Source: Candidatus Gastranaerophilales bacterium
GTDB taxonomy: Bacteria; Cyanobacteriota; Vampirovibrionia; Gastranaerophilales; Gastranaerophilaceae
NCBI GenBank assembly: GCA_944322615.1
Contig: CALUPH010000003.1
Coordinates: 1-64,000 of the forward strand
Direction of reading: 5' to 3'
DNA: 64,000 nucleotides
Shown here: positions 26,679 through 35,487 of the stretch, in pieces
Numbering within the stretch: the first letter of the stretch is position 1
How the letters are laid out: the number at the start of each line of letters is the position of its first letter
The notes under the pieces: generated by a model
The model's database searches: none
Seen by the model: only the letters and a program-made list of their open reading frames with translations
What the model was told of the DNA's origin: nothing
Position numbers and translations under genes: made by a program

Positions 26679-28516
26679 TGCTACAAAACAATAATATACA
26701 GACATCAAATAATATATTTAGCTTGTTCCCACAATATTCCTTGGAACAAGCTAATGTAGTGCAAAAACCAGTTTCAAAAGTGTCTGTAAATTCTTCTGAA
26801 GAAGAGAAAAAAGATTCAATTGAACTTACAAAGAAAAAATCAAGCAAAGCAAAAAAAATTATTTTCGGGTCAACTCTTGCCTCAACAATAATAACTGCCG
26901 GAATCGTAAGTATGTTTTTTGCAAAAGGTTTTCACGGAAGTTCATTAAAAAAACTAACAAGATTTAAAGAAAAGCTGGCAAGAGAAATATCAGAAAGCAG
27001 CAGCAATAAAGCAGAAGGAATAACTCAAAAAGCGGTTCTTTATACAAAGAAAGGAACCCAAAAAGCAATAGACGGACTTGAAGCTACATCTAACTTTGCA
27101 GCAATAAAAGACTGGACTTGCGATAGAATTTTAAGATTAAATAAAGCGACTGCTAAATTTGCTGATAAATCAAAAAGTTTATTCAAAAAAATTGTAGATA
27201 AAACCCTGGGAAAGAAATATGATAAAGTTGAAGTAAAAGTAAAAGATTTAACTTCACTATTAAAGCATTATAACATTACGAATTTAGAAAATTTAGACGA
27301 AGCTCAAAAGATAATGCCTGTAACAATCAAAGGCGAGACTAGAACATTAGCGGAATGGGTCGAAAAACTTTCTCACGAAATAAAGCGCCTTGAAAGTGCT
27401 TATGATGATGGATTTAGTTTAGGAGCAAGAAAGCTAAGAGGACAAAAACGTACTAAATTATTGTCCGGAATTTCTGACAAAATAAAAGAAAAATTGTTCG
27501 GAACAAAAGGAAATAAAGTTGATACAAATAATTATAGAACATATGTAACCCAAGACGTTTCTAGTGCTGCTCAACAAGAACTAAGAGAAGAAATCTTGCG
27601 AGCAAGAAAAAAAGTTACAAACAATATTCCTGCAATATATGATGATATAAAAGGGAAAGTTAATCAGTTCTCAAATTCAATAAAATTTCAAGATACAGAT
27701 TCTTTAGAATTCATAACAAAATTAAATCAACAACTTGATGCATTTAAGAAATGCTCAGGTGCAAGTGAAGCCGCTTCAAGAAGAAAAATTGTTGAGGAAA
27801 TATCATCAAGCGTTGATGACTTTATTGAATTAATAAAGAAATCAGATTATACAGATATCGAAAAAGCAAACTTATTTGAAATATTAAATTCAATAAAGAC
27901 GTCGGCAAAATCTTCAAGCGGAAAATCAAAAGGTGCACTTGAAGAAATAATGACCATATTAAAAGGGCTAAACAGCGAAACATTACAAGGAACAAGTACA
28001 AAAATTATATCTGATGCCGAATTTAAAGATTTTTCAAAATTATCATCAAAAATAAGCAAAGGTCTTGATAGTGCTACAGAACTTGAAATGGGAGAATATT
28101 TCTTGAAACATGCAGAACTTGAAGTTGGTTCTGCAGCAACAGACGTATTATCCTTACTTTTCCCAATAGGTGCCGGTGCAATTGCAATCGCAAAAGGTGA
28201 TGATAAAGAAGAAAAAGTTTCTGCAACATTAACAACCTGTATCCCATTAGCAGGCAGTTTTGCTACTTTCATCTACGGTACAACAAAGATGTTCTCAGGT
28301 GCAAAGAATTTAATGTTTTCATTAGTTTCAGGTATTGCATTAGGTAAGCTTGGAAATTATTGTGATAAATTATACAAAAAATATAAAGAATCAGGCTCTG
28401 TAGCAAAAGTAGCAAAAGAAGAATATGATAATTTCTGGACAGATTTAACTCCTAAATATGCTCAACCTTTAAAAGATAATAAAAAAACAGATAACAAAGA
28501 TAAAAAATCTAAATAA
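26678..28516 (+). CDS. large helical membrane-associated protein of unknown function
   Basis: A 612-residue protein. A polar N-terminus of about 60 residues precedes one hydrophobic helix (61-82). A long charged helical region (about 85-480) carries many coiled-coil-like stretches. A hydrophobic hairpin follows (about 486-565: VLSLLFPIGAGAIAIAKG, then CIPLAGSFATFIYG and LMFSLVSGIALGKL). The tail is lysine-rich. There is no signal peptide of the normal kind and no known domain. Hydrophobic pairs flanked by coiled coils occur in pore-forming or translocator proteins, but that is only an analogy. Confidence 0.72.
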   Translation: MLQNNNIQTSNNIFSLFPQYSLEQANVVQKPVSKVSVNSSEEEKKDSIELTKKKSSKAKKIIFGSTLASTIITAGIVSMFFAKGFHGSSLKKLTRFKEKLAREISESSSNKAEGITQKAVLYTKKGTQKAIDGLEATSNFAAIKDWTCDRILRLNKATAKFADKSKSLFKKIVDKTLGKKYDKVEVKVKDLTSLLKHYNITNLENLDEAQKIMPVTIKGETRTLAEWVEKLSHEIKRLESAYDDGFSLGARKLRGQKRTKLLSGISDKIKEKLFGTKGNKVDTNNYRTYVTQDVSSAAQQELREEILRARKKVTNNIPAIYDDIKGKVNQFSNSIKFQDTDSLEFITKLNQQLDAFKKCSGASEAASRRKIVEEISSSVDDFIELIKKSDYTDIEKANLFEILNSIKTSAKSSSGKSKGALEEIMTILKGLNSETLQGTSTKIISDAEFKDFSKLSSKISKGLDSATELEMGEYFLKHAELEVGSAATDVLSLLFPIGAGAIAIAKGDDKEEKVSATLTTCIPLAGSFATFIYGTTKMFSGAKNLMFSLVSGIALGKLGNYCDKLYKKYKESGSVAKVAKEEYDNFWTDLTPKYAQPLKDNKKTDNKDKKSK

Positions 28517-28542
28517 TCACTCATTTAATTGAGTAATTTTTT
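28514..28542 (+). terminator. weak terminator after the 26678-28516 gene
   Basis: A short stem ACTCA/TGAGT, with flanking A/T pairs, is followed by AATTTTTTATT. Confidence 0.5.
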
Positions 28543-28566
28543 ATTCTTTAATTATAAAATATAGTT

Positions 28567-29358
28567 ATGAAGAAAATTTTAACTATATTCTTAATATTAG
28601 GTATTATAAATTCAACAGCAATCGCAGTTGAATTTGATTCTTCAATTGATGCAAGTATAAGAAAAGATTTTAATGTTGAAACTAATGAATTACCGGCTCT
28701 TCCAAATGCCGTTCCAACTACAAATCCTGTAAAAGCAGAAGTTTCAACACAAACTAAATACAATCCCACTGGGAAAATATACACTCTTAAACGCGGGACA
28801 AAAATAAATCTGACATCAACAACCAAAATATCTGATTGGATGCACAAAGGAAGTCAAGTAACATTTAGTTCCAACGGCAATATATATACAAAAGAAGGAA
28901 CTATAATACCAGCAGGAACAATATTTAAAGGAACAGTAACAGATGCGCATAGACCTCAACTAACAGGAAATGGTGGTCTTGTTGAACTTAAAATTGATGA
29001 AATATACCTTAACGGAATAATGTCTAAAATAGATACAAAAGTAAGTATGGCAAATTCGAAAAGAATATTTTTAAGCAATATAAAGGGTAAACGTACATAC
29101 TGGAAGAATTTTTCTAAAGTAATGACACCGGGGAAAAAAGTATTTTCAGCAACCCATACTTGCGCTATGGCTATGATGCCAATCCCTTTTGTTAACCTAT
29201 TTTCAATAATTCCTTTAGCAGGCGGAGCTGTTGTTTATACATTAAATTTAGTAACAGCACCTGTTATTACAATATTTACAAAGGGTGGTTCTTTATCCTT
29301 ACCTGCAGGTACACAATTTCAAATTAAAATCACAGATGAAGTAAAAATTAAAGGTTAA
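28567..29358 (+). CDS. exported protein of unknown function
   Basis: A 263-residue protein with a signal peptide (MKKILTIFLILGIINSTAIAVEF). A Pro/Thr-rich stretch (40-70) is followed by strand-rich sequence with YTLKRGTKINLTSTTKIS and IIPAGTIFKGTVTDAHRPQ, resembling a small beta-barrel or SH3-like export domain. A hydrophobic segment MPIPFVNLFSIIPLAGGAVVYTLNLV lies near 200-225. Function is unknown; an envelope location is likely. It is separate from ychF, with an inverted repeat between them. Confidence 0.68.
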   Translation: MKKILTIFLILGIINSTAIAVEFDSSIDASIRKDFNVETNELPALPNAVPTTNPVKAEVSTQTKYNPTGKIYTLKRGTKINLTSTTKISDWMHKGSQVTFSSNGNIYTKEGTIIPAGTIFKGTVTDAHRPQLTGNGGLVELKIDEIYLNGIMSKIDTKVSMANSKRIFLSNIKGKRTYWKNFSKVMTPGKKVFSATHTCAMAMMPIPFVNLFSIIPLAGGAVVYTLNLVTAPVITIFTKGGSLSLPAGTQFQIKITDEVKIKG

Positions 29359-29373
29359 TTTTAAATTGTTGAT

Positions 29374-29398
29374 TAGCGTATATTTTTATATTACGCTA
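29374..29398. repeat. inverted repeat upstream of ychF
   Basis: TAGCGTA (29374-29380) and TACGCTA (29392-29398) are perfect arms around an AT loop. No T tract follows, so it may be a poor terminator or a leader hairpin of ychF. Confidence 0.5.
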
Positions 29399-29422
29399 GA
29401 GACAGTTTGAAAGGAAATATTT

Positions 29423-30520
29423 ATGTTACGAGCAGGAATTGTAGGATTACCAAACGTAGGGAAATCAACATTATTTAACGCATTAACTTCTTCAAATAAC
29501 GCACAGAGTGCTAACTTTCCGTTTTGTACCATAGAACCGAATGTAGGAGTTGTTAATGTTCCTGATGAAAGACTCCAAATTTTAGGCAAACTTGTTAAAA
29601 CTCAAACAATAATTCCTACAGCTATTGAGTTTGTAGATATTGCAGGACTTGTAAAGGGTGCAAGTAAAGGGGAAGGACTTGGTAACCAATTTTTACATAA
29701 TATAAGAGAAGTTGATGCAATTATTCAAGTTGTAAGATGTTTTGATGATATAAATACAATCCATGTTGCAGGAAAAGTTAATCCTATTGATGACATAGAA
29801 ACCATTAATACAGAATTAGCATTAGCTGATATGGCATCAATAGAAAAAAGACTTGAAAGATTAACTAAAATAGTTAAAACAGGTGATAAACAAGCAGCGC
29901 TTGAATATAAAGTTCTATCAAAAATCAATGAGTTATTAGCTGATGCAACATTTATAAATCTCGAAAAATATTTTGAAGATGAAGAACTTGAATTTGCAAA
30001 AAATTCGCAATTAATGTGTATAAAACCTGTTATATATGCAGCAAATGTTAGCGAAACTGATTTAGCAACAGGTAATAATTATGTTGAACAGGTAAGAGAA
30101 TATGCTTCTAAACATGGTGCCGACGTTGTTGTAATTTCAGCAAAAATAGAAGCAGAACTTGTAGATTTATCTCCGGAAGAAGCAAAAGCATATTTATCAG
30201 ATTTGGGAGTAACAAGTTCCGGTATTGAAAGAATGGTTCAATCTGTATATAAACTGCTTGATTTAACAACCTTTATAACAGCAGGCGAAAAAGAAGTAAG
30301 AGCTTGGACTGTAAAAAAAGGTTCTAAAGCGCCAAAAGCAGCCGGTGTTATTCACACAGACTTTGAAAAAGGCTTCATCAGAGCAGAAGTAACCGGTTAT
30401 AAAGACTTTGTAGATGCAGGTTCTTATGTAGTGGCCAGAGAAAGAGGCGTTACAAGACTTGAAGGTAAAGATTACATTATTCAAGATGGAGACATTGTCC
30501 ATTTTAGATTTAATGTGTAG
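29423..30520 (+). CDS. ychF: Obg-family ATPase YchF/OLA1
   Basis: A ribosome-associated P-loop protein that binds ATP rather than GTP. The 365 residues have the G1 loop GLPNVGKST, the following FPFCTIEPNVG, EFVDIAGLVKGASKGEGLGNQFL, and the C-terminal TGS-type domain with RAWTVKKGSKAPKAAGVIHTDFEKGFIRAEV. Full length and highly conserved. Its last 11 bases overlap the 3' end of the convergent btuF. Confidence 0.97.
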   Translation: MLRAGIVGLPNVGKSTLFNALTSSNNAQSANFPFCTIEPNVGVVNVPDERLQILGKLVKTQTIIPTAIEFVDIAGLVKGASKGEGLGNQFLHNIREVDAIIQVVRCFDDINTIHVAGKVNPIDDIETINTELALADMASIEKRLERLTKIVKTGDKQAALEYKVLSKINELLADATFINLEKYFEDEELEFAKNSQLMCIKPVIYAANVSETDLATGNNYVEQVREYASKHGADVVVISAKIEAELVDLSPEEAKAYLSDLGVTSSGIERMVQSVYKLLDLTTFITAGEKEVRAWTVKKGSKAPKAAGVIHTDFEKGFIRAEVTGYKDFVDAGSYVVARERGVTRLEGKDYIIQDGDIVHFRFNV

Positions 30521-31307
30521 GCTTTTCACTAAAATTTAATGTTGAAAATAATTTAACCGCTTCGGCGACTCTTGGTCCCGGGCGGTTTATTATATCTCTT
30601 TGTTTCGAACTTAAATATAATATTTTAGTATTGGGGAATAATTTTTTTATTTTTTCAACATCTGAAGGAAAACAAATAATAATAAAATCAGGATTTTTTT
30701 CAAGAACATATTCTAAAGTTATATTTGGATAATAATATGGAATTTCGGATGTAATAGAAATATGTCCTGATTTTTGTATAATATCAGTTATAAAACTCTC
30801 GCTTCCGATTGTAACAAGAGGATTTGTTTGTACTACGTATAAAATTTTTTTAGGATTATTAGTCCTGTTTCCTTCAATTTTCTGGTTTATGTCTTTTATA
30901 AGTTTTTTTGCATTTTTTTCACTATTTGTAATTTTAGCAATGTTATTTATAGCTTCATATATTTCTTCAATTTTTGTAAACTCAAAATAAACAGGCTTAG
31001 TTTTTGTTAAAGAAAGTTCCCCAAGTTTAGGTTTAGCAGACGTCATTGCAAATAAATAATCAGGTTTTAAACTAACAATCATTTCCATATTAACAAAATA
31101 AGTGTCACCAATAATTGGTTTTTCTTTAACCTTTTCAGGGTAATTACATGTTGAAGAAACAGCAAGAAGATTATTTTCAGCACCGAGTGAATATATAATT
31201 TCAGTTATAACAGGAGACAAACTAACATAAGTTGAAGCTAATGTTATATTTCCTATCAAGAATAATACAAAACTAATTACATATCTGTATATGAATATCT
31301 TCTTCAT
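30510..31307 (-). CDS. btuF: periplasmic corrinoid-binding protein of an ABC importer
   Basis: A 265-residue class III binding protein. After a hydrophobic signal segment it reads SLSPVITEIIYSLGAENNLLAVSSTCNYPE, the typical opening of BtuF-type proteins, followed by EMIVSLKPDYLF and YVVQTNPLVTIGSESFITDIIQKSG. It captures the ligand in the periplasm and passes it to BtuCD. AAGGTT precedes the ATG. It overlaps btuD by 35 bases. Iron-siderophore binding proteins share the fold; the riboswitch ahead of the operon favours cobalamin. Confidence 0.88.
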   Translation of the reverse strand: MKKIFIYRYVISFVLFLIGNITLASTYVSLSPVITEIIYSLGAENNLLAVSSTCNYPEKVKEKPIIGDTYFVNMEMIVSLKPDYLFAMTSAKPKLGELSLTKTKPVYFEFTKIEEIYEAINNIAKITNSEKNAKKLIKDINQKIEGNRTNNPKKILYVVQTNPLVTIGSESFITDIIQKSGHISITSEIPYYYPNITLEYVLEKNPDFIIICFPSDVEKIKKLFPNTKILYLSSKQRDIINRPGPRVAEAVKLFSTLNFSEKPTH

Positions 31308-31995
31308 TATTTATAACCTTAAAGTTTATTCCGAATATTTTTTTTAATACATCAGATGAAATAAAATTTTTCTTCACTCCTGATAATATTTCATTTTTTC
31401 TGGTTAAACCTATAAAATAATCTCCATAATCGGAAGCTAAATTAATATCATGAAGAACAATAATACAAGTAATTCCTGTTTGTGTAAGTTTTTTTATCAT
31501 ATTTAGGATTTTTATTTGGTTAATTAAATCCATATTTGCGGTAGGTTCATCAAGTAACAGAATATGTGCTTCTGACATTAATCCTAAAGCCATATTGGCT
31601 TTTTGCAATTCACCTGAACTTAAATTATCAATTAGTGTATATTTCTTATCTGAAAGTTCAAGTATATTAAGCATTTCATTAACTTTATCTTTTTCTTCTT
31701 TTGTTAAAAACCACTTCCAATTTTGTTTATAAAAAGAGGATTCAATATATTCTTGCAAAGTAATACCATGAGGATATTTTATCCGTTGCGGAAGATAAAA
31801 TAAATCTTTATTATTAACAGATACTTTACCAATTTGAGGTTTAATAATACCTGCAATTATTTTTAGCAAAGTAGTTTTCCCAACTCCATTAGGACCAACT
31901 AACATAGTTATCTTATTTTTAGGAATTTGTATATTAGCATTTTCAAAAAGTTTAATATTATCAACAGAATAAGAAAGGTTATTAATATTAATCAC
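31273..31995 (-). CDS. btuD: ABC transporter ATP-binding protein for corrinoid uptake
   Basis: A 240-residue ATPase of the FecCD/BtuCD import class. Walker A is GPNGVGKTT, the Q loop lies near FYLPQRI, the signature is LSSGELQKANMAL and Walker B is HILLLDEPT followed by VLHDINLA (switch His). It powers BtuC on the cytoplasmic side. It overlaps both neighbours (btuC by 8 bases, btuF by 35), so the three are coupled. Confidence 0.92.
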   Translation of the reverse strand: MININNLSYSVDNIKLFENANIQIPKNKITMLVGPNGVGKTTLLKIIAGIIKPQIGKVSVNNKDLFYLPQRIKYPHGITLQEYIESSFYKQNWKWFLTKEEKDKVNEMLNILELSDKKYTLIDNLSSGELQKANMALGLMSEAHILLLDEPTANMDLINQIKILNMIKKLTQTGITCIIVLHDINLASDYGDYFIGLTRKNEILSGVKKNFISSDVLKKIFGINFKVINNEEDIHIQICN

Positions 31996-32971
31996 TAAAA
32001 ATATCTCCTTTCTTAACTAAGAAAAATACAAAAACAGGCGCACCTATAAATGCTATAACAAGTCCCAACGGAACTTGAAGCGGATATATTACAGTTCTTG
32101 CAATATAATCAGCTATAAGGATTAAGCTGCTGCCTATTAATATATTAGATATAAATAGCCATCTGTAATCTTGCCCCAATAACATTCTCGATATTTGTGG
32201 TGCAATAATACCTACGAATCCAAGTATTCCTGCTGAGAATACACTTAAAGAGGTTAATAATGAAGCCAAAATTATTATTATTAATGTATAAAAATATCTT
32301 CTTTTTTTATCTGTTGATAATAAATCAGAATCTAATCTCAAATAGTTTAATTTAGGAATAAAAAAAGCAGTTATAAACATTAAAATCATAAACAATATTA
32401 TCAATGCTTTATTAGAGATTACTTCATTATTTGTAACTCCACCCGATAGAATTAGCATCATCATATATGATTTTAAAGGATTTACAAGTATTATTAAAGA
32501 AATTAAAGAACTTACAAAAATATTTATAGATAAACCGATTAATATTAATTTTGTAATCGAAAACTTACTTAATCCTGAAAAAATAATAACAATAGCTGAA
32601 GAAAGTAAAGCACCAATAAAACCAAAAACAGAATAATTAGAACTATTAAAAAACAAAATAGAAAGAACAATACCAAGTCCGGCGCCTGATGATATTCCCG
32701 TAATATAAGGTTCCGCAAGAGGATTCTTTGAAACTGATTGCATAAACATTCCTGCAAGAGCCAAACAACATCCTGCAATTAATGCTTTTAAAGCCCTTGG
32801 ATACCTTAGTACAGTCAAGATTATACTGTCAGTATCTTCTGAAATATTAAAAGCCTTACACAACATATTAATACCAAAATCTTTGTATCCTGCATACATA
32901 GCAAGATACAAAGATAAAATAAGTATTAAGAATAAAACTATTATTATTAATATTTTTCTAAATTTATTCAT
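31988..32971 (-). CDS. btuC: FecCD-family permease for corrinoid uptake
   Basis: A 327-residue permease with about ten membrane helices. Family segments are VLRYPRALKALIAGCCLALAG, NPLAEPYITGISSGAGLG, FVGIIAPQISRMLLG (the coupling-helix region) and the C-terminal VPLGLVIAFIGAPVFVFFL. As a dimer it forms the channel that BtuD drives. It starts 12 bases after the btuB stop without an obvious ribosome site, suggesting coupling to btuB translation. Confidence 0.92.
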   Translation of the reverse strand: MNKFRKILIIIVLFLILILSLYLAMYAGYKDFGINMLCKAFNISEDTDSIILTVLRYPRALKALIAGCCLALAGMFMQSVSKNPLAEPYITGISSGAGLGIVLSILFFNSSNYSVFGFIGALLSSAIVIIFSGLSKFSITKLILIGLSINIFVSSLISLIILVNPLKSYMMMLILSGGVTNNEVISNKALIILFMILMFITAFFIPKLNYLRLDSDLLSTDKKRRYFYTLIIIILASLLTSLSVFSAGILGFVGIIAPQISRMLLGQDYRWLFISNILIGSSLILIADYIARTVIYPLQVPLGLVIAFIGAPVFVFFLVKKGDIFSD

Positions 32972-32983
32972 AGATTAACTATA

Positions 32984-35077
32984 TCACAGAGTTTCAACTT
33001 TTTCTTTTTGAGGCAGAGTATATTTCATAAATAAACCGGCTCTAAAATGAATTCCCGGAGCATAATATGAAGTCAGGCCTGTTTTATACATTGAAATATC
33101 TTGATCAAGAAGGTTATATACAGTTCCATTTAAAGATATTTCAGTATTTTCAGTTTTAAGTAATCTTACTTTGCCGCCGATTTTTACGTCAACATAACCG
33201 TTCGTTTTATCTGAATTTTGTGTTGCAGACATATAACGACCTGAATTCGCCTCAACACCTGCATATAAATTAACTATTTCATTAGGTATCCAATAAATCG
33301 TTCCTTTGATTGAGTTTCTTGGACAGCCCGGTAAATCAGCATGAGTCGTTTTATCCTCTGAATCTGTATAAGTATAGCTTGCAATAGCTTTCAACCAAGG
33401 TTTGGGTTCCCAAGTAATTTTTCCTTCATAACCTTGAATTCTTGCACTATCAACATTTACATACTGCCCAACATAAACCCAAGTTATAGGGTCTGTTTCC
33501 CCTCTATAACCTATATAATCTCTATAATCACTATTGAAATATCCAAAATCAATTGTCAACTTTTCATCAAAGAAGGACTGAGTAACACCTACATCCCAGC
33601 TTTCCATTTTTTCCGCTTTCAAATTGGGATTAGCCAATGACTGCATATAAGAAGAATTCATTGTTCCAAAACGTTGATATAAAGTAGGGTTATTAACGCT
33701 TTGTCCCCAAGAAGTTCTAAACTTAGTTTTTGAACCTTCCAAATTGAATGTAGGCAAAACTAATGCTGCTGAAACATTTGGTGTAACATATGTACCAAAA
33801 TCAGAATTATTTATAATTCTGGCTCCGCCTCTAATAAATAATTTATCCTTAATGTTTATTAAGTCATTAACAAAAACATCATTTTGTATTGTGTTACCTG
33901 AATATCCGTTAAGTGTAGTACCTGTCCACATAGCAACATCACGAGTGTGTCCGTCTATAAATTCCGTTTCAAAATTATAACCTACAGATAAGGTATTCCA
34001 ATCTGTAACATTATAATTATGTTGAGTTACAAAATTAAGTCTGGTGCTATTTATTTTTGAAATTGATTCATAAAAAGGATCACCGCTTAAATTATCAGGC
34101 AACACATAACTATTACTTTCATTATGATACACACCAAATTTTGCATCATAATTATATTTTTCATTCGGGCTGTGCGAATATGAAAGAACATTCATTACAT
34201 CGTAGTTTAAACCGTAATTATTAGGAGATTGATATATTCCGTATGGATAGGATTGTTGATAACCAACCCCCAGGCCTTTTCTTGCTCTTGAAAATCTAAA
34301 TATGTTACGTACTTCAGCTTTTTCATCAAGAATTCTTTTACCTATATTTGTAACTATATTCAAATTATTATAATCATCATTACGGATATCTCCCAAACCG
34401 GTAGCACGCATACCACCATCAGTTTTAAACCAAGTTACACCCATATAGTAATCAATAGAATGATTTCCGCCCATAACAGCTAATCGTTCTTTAAAAGTTC
34501 CGAGATTTCCCATCTCACTACCCATTTCAACAGAGAAAGGACCACGACCTCTTCTTGTTTGCATTGCAATTAATCCACCAGAGGCATTAGTACCGGCTAA
34601 ATTACCTTGGGGTCCTTTTATTATTTCAATCCTTTCTAAATCGTCAGTTAATATAAATTGCGGTTCAACCCCGGGGCTGGTCATAGATGTTCTATCGGCT
34701 CTTATACCATCTATTGTCATTCTTACCCTATCTGTACCACGCAATCTTACAGACGAAACTGAACCATCTGAACCATTTGCATTTTGCACAAAAAGACTTC
34801 CTGTTTGATTTAGCAATTCAGTTAATAATGGTGAATTTTGCCTCGCAATTTCTTTTCGTGTAATAATATCAACACTGGCACCAGCAGATTCTATTGATTC
34901 CGCATAATTGCTGTATGAATAGATTTCCTTTTCTTTAACATCACCATAAAGAAGTATCTTTTCGGAAGACTTTTCATCAGATGTATCTATATCTAACTCA
35001 ACGACTTCTTCTACTCCTTGTATTGGCATAATAGAAAAGAATGCTGTGGCAAGCATCACATAAAACATCTTTTTCAT
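32984..35077 (-). CDS. btuB: TonB-dependent outer-membrane receptor, probably for cobalamin
   Basis: A 697-residue receptor. A signal peptide (to about residue 22) precedes the plug domain, with ASVDIITRKEIARQNSPLLTELL, VRLRGTDRVRMTIDGIRADR and IEIIKGPQGNLAGTNASGG. A 22-strand barrel follows, ending YYAPGIHFRAGLFMKYTL. It moves a scarce ligand across the outer membrane using TonB energy. The ligand is inferred from the cobalamin-type riboswitch directly upstream and btuCDF directly downstream. The ATG at 35077 is chosen because GAGGT lies nine bases before it. Confidence 0.9.
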   Translation of the reverse strand: MKKMFYVMLATAFFSIMPIQGVEEVVELDIDTSDEKSSEKILLYGDVKEKEIYSYSNYAESIESAGASVDIITRKEIARQNSPLLTELLNQTGSLFVQNANGSDGSVSSVRLRGTDRVRMTIDGIRADRTSMTSPGVEPQFILTDDLERIEIIKGPQGNLAGTNASGGLIAMQTRRGRGPFSVEMGSEMGNLGTFKERLAVMGGNHSIDYYMGVTWFKTDGGMRATGLGDIRNDDYNNLNIVTNIGKRILDEKAEVRNIFRFSRARKGLGVGYQQSYPYGIYQSPNNYGLNYDVMNVLSYSHSPNEKYNYDAKFGVYHNESNSYVLPDNLSGDPFYESISKINSTRLNFVTQHNYNVTDWNTLSVGYNFETEFIDGHTRDVAMWTGTTLNGYSGNTIQNDVFVNDLINIKDKLFIRGGARIINNSDFGTYVTPNVSAALVLPTFNLEGSKTKFRTSWGQSVNNPTLYQRFGTMNSSYMQSLANPNLKAEKMESWDVGVTQSFFDEKLTIDFGYFNSDYRDYIGYRGETDPITWVYVGQYVNVDSARIQGYEGKITWEPKPWLKAIASYTYTDSEDKTTHADLPGCPRNSIKGTIYWIPNEIVNLYAGVEANSGRYMSATQNSDKTNGYVDVKIGGKVRLLKTENTEISLNGTVYNLLDQDISMYKTGLTSYYAPGIHFRAGLFMKYTLPQKEKVETL

Positions 35078-35094
35078 CAAATTTCAACCTCGTG

Positions 35095-35200
35095 CTCGCA
35101 AGTAATTCCAGACAAAATAGGTATTCTGACTTCAGAAAGTTTTCTTTCCCCTTCAGCTACGGCATAGTCACTCGTTCGAGTAGTTTCCCTATAACGTCTC
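35095..35200 (-). ncRNA. compact cobalamin-family riboswitch upstream of btuB
   Basis: Read on the minus strand, the 105-base leader has the 3' signature AGTCAGAATACCTAT, close to the cobalamin consensus AGTCAGGA-ACCTGCC. The paired ends are ATAGG with CCTAT and AGAC with GTCT. Inside are the hairpin ACTCG/CGAGT, the core GCCGTAGCTGAAGGGG and the hairpin GAAAG/CTTTC. It is shorter than the standard element, so it may be a reduced variant. The btuB ribosome site follows within 25 bases, so control is probably at translation. Confidence 0.72.
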
Positions 35201-35204
35201 TTTT

Positions 35205-35232
35205 AGATTAACATTTTTTTAGTTTTTGTCAA
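35205..35232 (-). promoter_or_regulatory. promoter of the btuB operon
   Basis: On the minus strand TTGACA (35232-35227) and TAATCT (35210-35205) are separated by 16 bases. The predicted start lies at the 5' edge of the riboswitch. Confidence 0.7.
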
Positions 35233-35335
35233 TATAATAAAAAAAAAAAATATATATAAATTTACTATATTATTAAAAAAAATAAAGCAAACTATTACTC
35301 AAAATTTACTATAAGTTTATTTATATGATAGAATT

Positions 35336-35480
35336 TACAGAGTTAATAACGAGGAAATCAAGTGGAATTCTTGGACCGGACCGCGGCCGTATAGTCGGAA
35401 TGCTCTATATTCTTATATAGGTTGCGTGTATCCTGCCTATATAGTGAAGAAGGGCTCCTTACGATAAACGTATAAGGAGT
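35336..35480 (+). ncRNA. GC-rich structured RNA or leader of unknown class
   Basis: A distinctly GC-rich stretch in very AT-rich surroundings. Predicted parts are a CAAG/CTTG hairpin, a G+C block (GGACCGGACCGCGGCCG, 35374-35390), a long TATATAGG/CCTATATA hairpin (35414-35443) and a final hairpin CTCCTTACG/CGTATAAGGAG followed by T5. A TATGAT box (35324-35329) sits at the right place for its start. The last stem contains the AAGGAG ribosome site of the next gene, so it may control translation, or end a separate RNA. I recognise no family: it lacks the SRP, tmRNA and RNase P signatures. Confidence 0.6.
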
Positions 35481-35487
35481 TTTTATT

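Noticed and set aside
26678-28516. Calling this gene a type III translocator
   Set aside because: Only the shape (hydrophobic pair between coiled coils) and a distant flhB support it; no family motif or chaperone gene is seen.
35336-35480. Identification of the structured RNA as SRP RNA, 6S RNA, tmRNA or RNase P
   Set aside because: The SRP GGAAG-type tip, the tmRNA tag and ends and the RNase P conserved blocks are missing; a 6S-like long bubble is not evident. It is left unclassified.
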